The translations under genes and the position numbers were made by a program. From contig JAHCVI010000001.1 in NCBI GenBank assembly GCA_019096155.1, positions 2,294,001-2,358,000 on the forward strand: a stretch of DNA of 64,000 nucleotides. The letters run 5' to 3'. Of the stretch, positions 57,092 through 64,000 are shown in pieces (the first letter of the stretch is position 1; each line of letters opens with the position of its first letter). Below the pieces are notes generated by a model. That model did no database searches and was not told the DNA's origin. It saw nothing but the letters and a program-made list of their open reading frames with translations. The DNA is from Staphylotrichum longicolle. Its lineage: Eukaryota; Ascomycota; Sordariomycetes; Sordariales; Chaetomiaceae.

Positions 57092-59220
57092 ATGGGTAAG
57101 CATCGCCGACCGTGCCCCGACCCCTCCCACCCCCGCGGGGCATTTCGCACCTCGTGCCATCCGTTGCTAACGCAGACGTGCAGCTCCTAAGAAGAAGGAA
57201 GTCCAGAAACTTTCTCTGGGCGAGTTTATGAATGATTCCTGTTTGTGCCCCTCGATGCCAAGGCCCGCTGCCACCAATTCCCGGTGTCGCAGCCCGCCAC
57301 TCGACTTCCCAGGCTGACCCAACTTGCAGCATTCGGCGGCGGCGGTTCATGGGCTGATGAGGTCGAGGATACTTATGGTAAGTCTTGCTGCGATAAAGGC
57401 TGATTGTTTTTGCGTACTAATTTTTGTCGCCAGCCTCTGGTATGCTCTCTGCAACACATGACCTCCGACCCGACACACTGACCGCAGTTAGGCACCCAGC
57501 AGCTCCCCTCCTCTGACCGTCGCATGGGCGCGAGCTCGTACGGTGGCAACTCGTACGGCGGCAGCAATGATCGGGGTATGTCTTGCCGTCCGTGATCATC
57601 GCAGGATCCGGTATTAACTATCCATGTTCAAGGCTACCACTCGCTCCGCGACAACCTTCCTCAGACCCTGCCCGACAAGCCTCCTTACACCGCCCATCTC
57701 GGCAATCTGTCTTACGATGCGACCGTCGAGACCGTCACCGAGTTCTTCTTCGATTGCAACGTCGTGAATGTGCGCATCATCGAGGACCGTGAGCAACAAC
57801 GGCCCAAAGGCTTCGCATATGCCGAGTTTGGTGACCTGGAGGGTCTCAAGACCGCACTTACTCGTGATGGACAGACCTTCCAGGGCCGCACCATCCGCAT
57901 CAAGGTTGCCGATCCCCGTAAGTATTCTCTTTTCGGACTGCAGGATGAGCATTCCAGGTAGCTGACTAGCTTTCTCTTCAGCGAGGGGCGGTTTTGAGAG
58001 AACCGAGAGTCTCCGCGACCTCGACTGGGGTGCTAAGAGGGGCCCGTTGGCCGATCTCCCCGGTCGCGGGAGTGACCGTCGTGGTGGCGACTTTGGCGAG
58101 CGCAGGCGCGAGTTCCAGCCCAACGATGACGGCAAAGTCCGAGACTTTGGCAACTGGGAGAGGCGCGGCCCCCTGTCCCTCTCGCCCAGCCCGAGCGCCC
58201 GAGTCCCGTGAGGGTTCCCGCTCCCGCAACATGGATACCCGGTCAGAGTCGTTCCGTGATAACCGGAAAGCCTCGCCTGCAGCCTGGGGTCCCGGTGAAG
58301 GCCGCCAGGAAGGATCCCGCCCGCCCCGCCGTGAATTTTCCGACCGCCCGGAGCGCCCTGAGCGTCCTGAGCGCGTCCCCACTGCCGCCGAGAAGGACTT
58401 TAACTGGCGTAACAACATGCGGGCCGATGCGCCCGTGAAGTCGCCTGGCGAGTCTCGTGAAGGCAGCGAGACTCCTTCGTCCCCGGCTCCTGCCGCCGCT
58501 CTTCCCGCCGGACGCCCAAAGCTGAACCTCGCTAAGCGGACCGTCTCTGAGGCTACTGATGCGGCTTCTTCATCCACCCCTACCAGCTCCAAAGCCAGCC
58601 CATTCGGTGCGGCACGCCCGATCGACACTGCTGCACGGGAGCGTGAGATTGAGGAGAAGCGCCTGAAGGACAAGGAGGAGGCCGAGGAGAAGGCAAAGCA
58701 AGAGAAGCTCGCTAAGGAAGCCGCCGCCAAGGAAGCGGCTGAGAAGGCTGCTGCTGATAAGGCCGCTGCGGAGGAGGCGGCCAAAGCCAAGGAGGAGGCG
58801 GAGGCTAATGGAGAGAAGGAGGTGCCCGCTGGCGAGGCAAAGGCGGCTCCCCAGGAGGGCGCTGCGACCGAGGCCTCTGCCGAGCAGAAGGTTCCCATCC
58901 GGACCCGTGAGCCACGGGAACCCCCAAAGACATCGAGGGCTGTCGAGAGTGGCAACTGGAGGTCGGCATCGAGCGAGCAGCGTGCCCCCCGTGGCGGCCA
59001 CGTTCCCAGCGGTCCCCGCCGTGGCGGACCCGCTCGTGGTCCTCGGGATGCTGCGCGTCCCCCACGTGCCAACGGCAGCGGCGCTGCCTCGCAGCAGCCG
59101 CAGTCTCCTAGCACCGAGGAGGCCCCGGCGACGCCTAAGGTTGACGATGATGGCTGGACCACAGTTGCTCCCCCCACCAAGGGTCGTCGCGGAGGCGGCA
59201 ACCGCCCGCTTGCCCCTTGA
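57092..59220 (+). CDS. TIF3: Translation initiation factor eIF4B
   Basis: The exons are 57092-57095, 57184-57240, 57330-57377, 57434-57439 (6 nt), 57492-57575, 57633-57917 and 57982-59220. The product is 574 aa after two restored bases. The N-terminus 'MAPKKKEVQKLSLGEFMND' and 'FGGGGSWADEVEDTYASGTQQLP' is the fungal eIF4B signature. An RRM follows (~98-172; 'YTAHLGNLSYDATVETV' and 'PKGFAYAEFGDLEGL' as RNP2- and RNP1-type strands). Next come RG- and DRE-rich repeats, a long Lys/Glu/Ala helix (~370-440) and a C-terminal 'DDGWTTV' element. It assists eIF4A in mRNA unwinding and scanning. The frame breaks at 58175-58179 (CCC run) and 58198-58201 (CCCG), each lacking one base; restored, 'GPLSPLAQPERPESREGSRS' reads through. 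Confidence 0.9.
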
Positions 59221-60223
59221 GAAGTACAACACCCTTTCGACTCCCCTCTCCACACTACTGGGAGATCCCCGGGTCTGTAGGGGATCCACCGAGATCCCCA
59301 GCCCCTGCTACGTCGATGATACCTTTCCACTCTTTCTCCTTGCTGGAAGCGCTTCACCTTGCGTCTGATGGCTTGGATAGCCTGGCATCAGCTCTATCGG
59401 CTTTGCGCAAACCTCCCCGGTTGTTCACCACGAAAACAGGTGAAATATCGGATCTGCTTTCCTGTCGTCCATTGCCAGTTGTGCAGAGTGAGGGACATCG
59501 CTCATATCCCAAGCGCCGCCAGTCCAACGTATATCCTCGCAGGCGAAATTGGCAGTGGCCAACACGACGGAGCGATCTCCACCAGCATGACATCTTCAGC
59601 TATACCAAAAAGTATGCATTCTTTGCGATTTCTGGGCCATGACGTTTATGCACGGGAATGCGGCGTGGGGGTTTTCGGTTCTTTGAATGATCGGCCTCTT
59701 CTGCCCATATGGGTGGCGGCCACATGAATGGATGCGGGTTTTCTCTCGATGGTCACGGTGGGTGTTTGTGCTTTGATTTGGGTGATATCTCGACTCCGGA
59801 AGGGCAACCATTCGGACAGATATCGGGGGAGGATATGGAAGGCGGGTTCCCCTCTCACATTCAAGGGGGTACTGCTTATGTCTTGGGGTTTCTTGGTCAT
59901 CTTGTGCAACCTGTCTGCTGACCGGCTCTCTGCTTTCTATGCCTGGACGACGGTGGCATTCTTTATGCGTTTAGATGATGACATGCTTCACGGACTGGGC
60001 CAGGGTGCGAGCTTGGTTGGCTCCGGGCAGGCTTGAGCGGTAGTCTCTACTCAGTTTAGACGAGGGATATCAAAAGGAAATGGGACGCATTTAACAAACT
60101 TCTGTCGTGCATGCGTGATGCTTGCGTTGATTTCATAACTTGATCCTGATGTTCATTCCCACATCTCAATTGTGATCTCTAGTCCTCCTGCGTACATACA
60201 CTTCCCCCTCTTTACACTCTCAT
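59221..60223. other. Convergent 3' flanks TIF3 / EFL1
   Basis: One kilobase with several short open frames, none with protein-like features. A short possible hydrophobic reading at 59860-59930 is not supported by a start or exon structure. Confidence 0.5.
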
Positions 60224-63200
60224 TTACCGCTTCAACGTTTTTTGCTTCTGCGCATCCGTCGCCACGTTCCGCCCTTCCACCAACAACCCCTTCCGCCGCC
60301 GCACCTTGTCCATGTACCGCTTCGCCACGTTCTCCTTGTCGCCGAACTCGCCCAGGTCCTCGAGGTCGTCCTCGGTGAAGGGCACCCAGAAGGGGTCCTC
60401 GTCGAGGATCTCGAAGCCCGCAAAGATGAGCTGCGGCTGGGCCGCGCCCGATGTGCGCTTGCGCATGTCGTCGGCGAAGCCGAAGGACTCGGCCACGGGG
60501 AGCAGCGCCTGGATGGTGAAGAAGGGCGTGCCCTCGTTCATGGCCTCGGACTGGACGCGGCCGCGGCGGCGGGTCAGGACGTCGTAGACGCGGCCGAGGA
60601 CCTCGGCTGGGGGAGGAGGAGGGGTGGGTTAGTGGTTTTGTTTTTGCCTTGGTCTGTTTTGCGGTCTGATGGGGAGGAGGGAAGAAGAAGAGGGGGAGTT
60701 GGAGGAGAGGGAGGGCTGGCTTACTGGACGCTTGGATCTCGCACGAGTACATGGCCAGCATGAGGCGCGGGGACCAGTCGAGGAAGGCCTTGTGGATGGA
60801 CTGCTGCACGGTCTTGATGACCTCGCCGGTCAGGCGGCCCAGGCGGTCGCGCGCGGAGCCGTCTTCGCCGCCCTCGGCGGAGGAGGGCGAGGTGACGGAG
60901 ATGTCTTCGATGAAGACGGCGATGCCTTGGACGGGCTCGTTGCACAGCGGGCCGTGGTGGGTGGCGAGCTGGAAGCCGTAGGTCACCTTGTCGGAGAAGT
61001 GGCGCGGGCTGAGGGAGTCCTTGCCGGAGGGACGGTCGGTGTGGGTGTCGTTGTTGCTGCTGGGGTTGAAGGCCTTTGGGAAGAACTGCTCCTTGGTGGC
61101 GTCGATGAGGAGGTTGGGGCCTGTTCGTCGCGGGCCAAAGGAGACGATGCGGTTGGTGATTCCCTTCCAGGTATCGAGGCGGTCCTTCTCACTGTCAAAT
61201 TGGGCCTGGAGCTCTTTGGCGAGCTCTTCAGGGGAGAGGGCCTTGCGAGCCGCGGAGAGCTCATCATCGGCTTCCGCAGAATCGTCTTGAGGAGTGCCAT
61301 CTTCCGCAGCTGGTTCGGCGGAGGGAGATCCCTCCTCGCCCTCGTTTTCGGCAGCAGTGCGATCAGAGTACAGCCGCTTGACACCGGCGCTGTTCTTGAG
61401 CAGGAAGTCGGTCACATTCCCCGGCAAGGGCCTCACTCGCAGGGTGATCGTCACCTGTTTGGAGCTTGTCACACCAACTACCACACCACGGCCAAGTTCC
61501 TTGTTGACGGGAGGACGCATCTCCTCAGCGCGGACTGTGGTTTCTCGGTATGGCACAATGGGTTCACCGGCCTGGATCTCGCAGCCGGCGAACCGTTCAC
61601 GCAAGTCAGTAAGGCAGCGTTCAAGATGCAGTTCGCCGGCTGTCAATAGGACGTGCTCGCCGCTCGAGAACTGCTCGTACTCGGCACAGGGGTCACTGTG
61701 GACGAGTAGATGAAGGCCTTTGATCATCTTGTCCAAGTCCGCAGGGTTGACAGGTTCCAGGGCAACGCGAACGATGGGACGGCCGTGAAGGTTGGCGATG
61801 CCAGCAAGGTTGATTGCACCCTCGAGCTGGCTGCAAAGGGTACCGGACTTGAGAATACCGCTGTCCTCGAGCCCGCGAATGCCGAAGACCACACCTGCAG
61901 GAACCGAGTCGAGTGCTTCGAGATTCCGGCCCATCAGCATGTAGAGTGCCGTCACCGTCACCTTCTTTGGTACCGGCTCAGTGAGTGGGTGGGCAGGCGA
62001 GAACTTGGGTGGAAGAACGTAGATTTCGTCGCCAACATTTAGTGTGCCCGAGTAGATGCGCGCAAAGCCGATCAAATGTTCGGGCTCGGCCTCCTTCTCG
62101 TCATCCTCGGGTGCGTTCTGCTCCATTGACGCGCCCGAGAACGCCGTCGCCAGGGCATCCATATCGTTGGCACCCATGTTAGTTTGTGCGCGAGCAGCTT
62201 CGGCGCGCTTTTTCCTGGCCAACTCGCGTGCCTCCTCGCCGCTCATGGGGCCGCGTCGCCTGTTCTCGGGCAACTCGCTCTCTTTGACGGACACCATCTT
62301 GCTCACGTAGGCAACCACGGGATCTGACGGAGCCTTCTTGAACGATACCACGGCATCCTTGACCTTTGGATCGATGTGGTCTGCGCCCGGTACGTCTTCC
62401 AGCAGGATTGGGAACCGCTCCGCCTGTGCGACTTTCGGTGATGGGAGAGATTCGACAACCGAGACCAAGAGCGCAACCGAGACAGGAAGCCAGGAGGCGA
62501 AGACAGTTGTGAGGAGGAGCTTCGGATCGCGCGAACGAAGAATATGGGGAGGAATGGTGATATTGAGGAACTTGGTGATCTTCTCGAGAAGATTGGCGTC
62601 GCCCTTTCCGTTGTCATCGCCGACGGTGGCCTGGTAGACGGCCCATATCTGGTCCAACACTAGCTGGACGAACAGCGGCTTCAAAGGACGCCCCTTTAGA
62701 TGTTTGGGACCCAACACCTTCTTCGTTTTTGGGTCAAGGTAGTAGCTCCCCCACAGGACCTTTTCGAGAACGCTGCGCTTGATGCCTAGCTTCTTTTCGT
62801 ACAGGCCAGCGAACTGCCTCACCGTAAAGGCCCAGCCGTCAATGGCGCTGCCGAAAATGACGTTGTTCTTTTCCGGGGCAAAGTAGAGCTCCTCGTCGTC
62901 CCTTTCCTGAAACTGAAACTCGCCGGAATCGGTCATTTGGTCCGCAGCCCTGGCTTCTTTTGCGGCAGAGGCGGCAACACGGGCCTCCATCTGCTCTCGC
63001 CAGTTGAGATCCTCCTCCATGCGCTCGCCTTGGAAGAAGCTGCCAAGAACAGCGTTGACTTGCTCAAGAAGCTTGCTCAGGTGGATGTATGCCTCGCCTG
63101 GTGTCATCTTCAGCTCTGTGATGAGGCGGTCAATCTTGTTGATGACGAGGAGGGGCTTCAGCTTCTCCGTCCATGTTTGTCTCAGGACGGTGACTGTCTG

Positions 63201-63774
63201 ACTGCACACTCCCTCGACTGCGTCGACCAAGACGACAGCGCCATCACAGAGTCGAGACGCTGTAGATACCTCGCTGCTGAAGTCAATGTGGCCGGGCGAG
63301 TCGATGAGGTTGATGAGATACTCCTTCGGCTCAGGGGTGGCGTCGGGACTCGATCGCCTCAACATGGAGAAGTAGAGAGAGATGGCTGACGACTCCATGG
63401 TGATACCTCTGAGCTGCTCGTCTGGCCTCGAGTCGAGATAGCGAATTTTGCCGGCCAACTTGGGTGAGATGATGCCATTTGTTGCAAGGAGGGCGTCGGT
63501 GAGGGATGTTTTGCCATGGTCCTAGGAGATAGTGAGTGGTGAGCTTGGGCTCAGGTACCTTCAGAGAGTGAGAGGGGCAACTCCATACAACATGCGCCAG
63601 GATACAAATCTGCAGAATGTGGTCAGCTCATAGTCCAGGACTTTTTTTCTTCATTCCTCTTTTTGTTTCCTTTTTTCTCTTCCCCTCTTCTTTTCCGGAT
63701 CAGAGACTTACGTTTCGCACGTCATCGGCGTTTTGCTGGAGCTTTGCCAGCTTTTCCGCAGTGACGACAGGCAT
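60224..63774 (-). CDS. RIA1: Elongation-factor-like GTPase EFL1 (60S maturation)
   Basis: Exons, in coding order, are 63774-63712, 63609-63589 (21 nt), 63521-60725 and 60606-60224, giving 1087 aa with all phases consistent. G motifs are split across exons: P-loop AHVDHGKT (exons 2 and 3, ~26-33), a switch II 'DSPGHIDF', and NKID. Then come the EF2-type domains II-V with 'GRPIVRVALEPVNPADLDKM' and 'AGELHLERCLTDLRERFAG'. The Lys/Glu/Ala-rich insertion (~420-480) is typical of Efl1 and absent from EF2. With Sdo1/SBDS it releases Tif6 from pre-60S subunits in the cytoplasm. Intron 1 has a purine-rich stretch of about 60 nt. The C-terminus is the EFG-IV/V-like 'FFTIQALLPVAESFGFADDMRKRT' (part). 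Confidence 0.93.
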
Positions 63775-64000
63775 CTTGCGTTGTGAGACTTGAGGTGCTT
63801 CGGGGAGAGGGACTGAGTTGAGGACTTCAACCTCCTTGTCGATGCTCTTTTTCTCGAAGGGGCTCGAGGTTATATGTGTTAGGGGGCCAAGGGGCAAAGG
63901 GTATGGCAACCGCGGGGCAGTGGGCGGCCTGACTAACACCTCGATGACTGCCCAGCCAAGGACGGAAAGTGGGATGTTTGGCGGGGCAGAGGCAAGAGAT
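63775..64000. other. EFL1 upstream region
   Basis: Promoter and leader of EFL1 up to the window edge. No further gene is supported. Confidence 0.5.

Noticed and set aside
59596..60036. Short overlapping open frames between TIF3 and EFL1
   Set aside because: None has a plausible start context, motif or splice structure. They are treated as 3' UTR and spacer.

Overview
The window is nuclear DNA of a filamentous ascomycete, most likely a Sordariomycete. Coding DNA is GC-rich, genes are dense on both strands, and introns are short (mostly 48-150 nt) with GT...AG ends and a CTAAC-type branch site. The gene set is fungal (Pho8, Tyr1, NAD-glutamate dehydrogenase, Xdj1-like J-protein, DUF3431). One locus shows C-to-T decay of the kind left by repeat-induced point mutation (RIP). 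I saw no tRNA, rRNA, CRISPR array or intact transposon. Exon boundaries below were worked out by eye and checked by reading-frame arithmetic.

Layout. 1-13 kb: an alpha/beta-hydrolase fused to a capping-enzyme-like dual-specificity phosphatase, an NTF2-like protein, a broken hypothetical gene, vacuolar alkaline phosphatase (PHO8), a Ser-rich repeat protein, an aminoglycoside-phosphotransferase-like gene with a scrambled 3' third, and an F-box/LRR-like gene. 13-24 kb: checkpoint clamp RAD9, RCC1-repeat ATS1/KTI13-like, prephenate dehydrogenase TYR1, and NAD-specific glutamate dehydrogenase. 24-29 kb: a 5.1-kb gene-poor divergent interval with a cluster of GATAAG sites. 29-36.9 kb: kynureninase, two convergent decayed genes, ribosomal protein eL32, and a class I J-protein ending in a CaaX box. 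37.8-51 kb: mitochondrial glutamyl-tRNA synthetase, COP9 subunit 5, and the ~3000-residue bridge-like lipid-transfer protein FMP27. 52-64 kb: a Cys-rich single-pass membrane protein, a DUF3431 protein, a Tim17-family-like protein, eIF4B (TIF3), and the ribosome-maturation GTPase EFL1.

The genes do not form one pathway. Loose themes are nitrogen, amino-acid and NAD metabolism (GDH2, TYR1, kynureninase) and translation (RPL32, MSE1, TIF3, EFL1, perhaps ATS1).

The main cross-cutting observation concerns sequence quality. Six genes, four of them conserved housekeeping genes, are interrupted by at least 14 frame breaks. Every one whose direction I could resolve is a one-base loss, and those I could place exactly lie in short G or C runs. 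This looks like systematic base-dropping in the assembly rather than biology. The strongest real biology is the hydrolase-phosphatase fusion and the in-frame gene relic whose six stop codons are all TAG.
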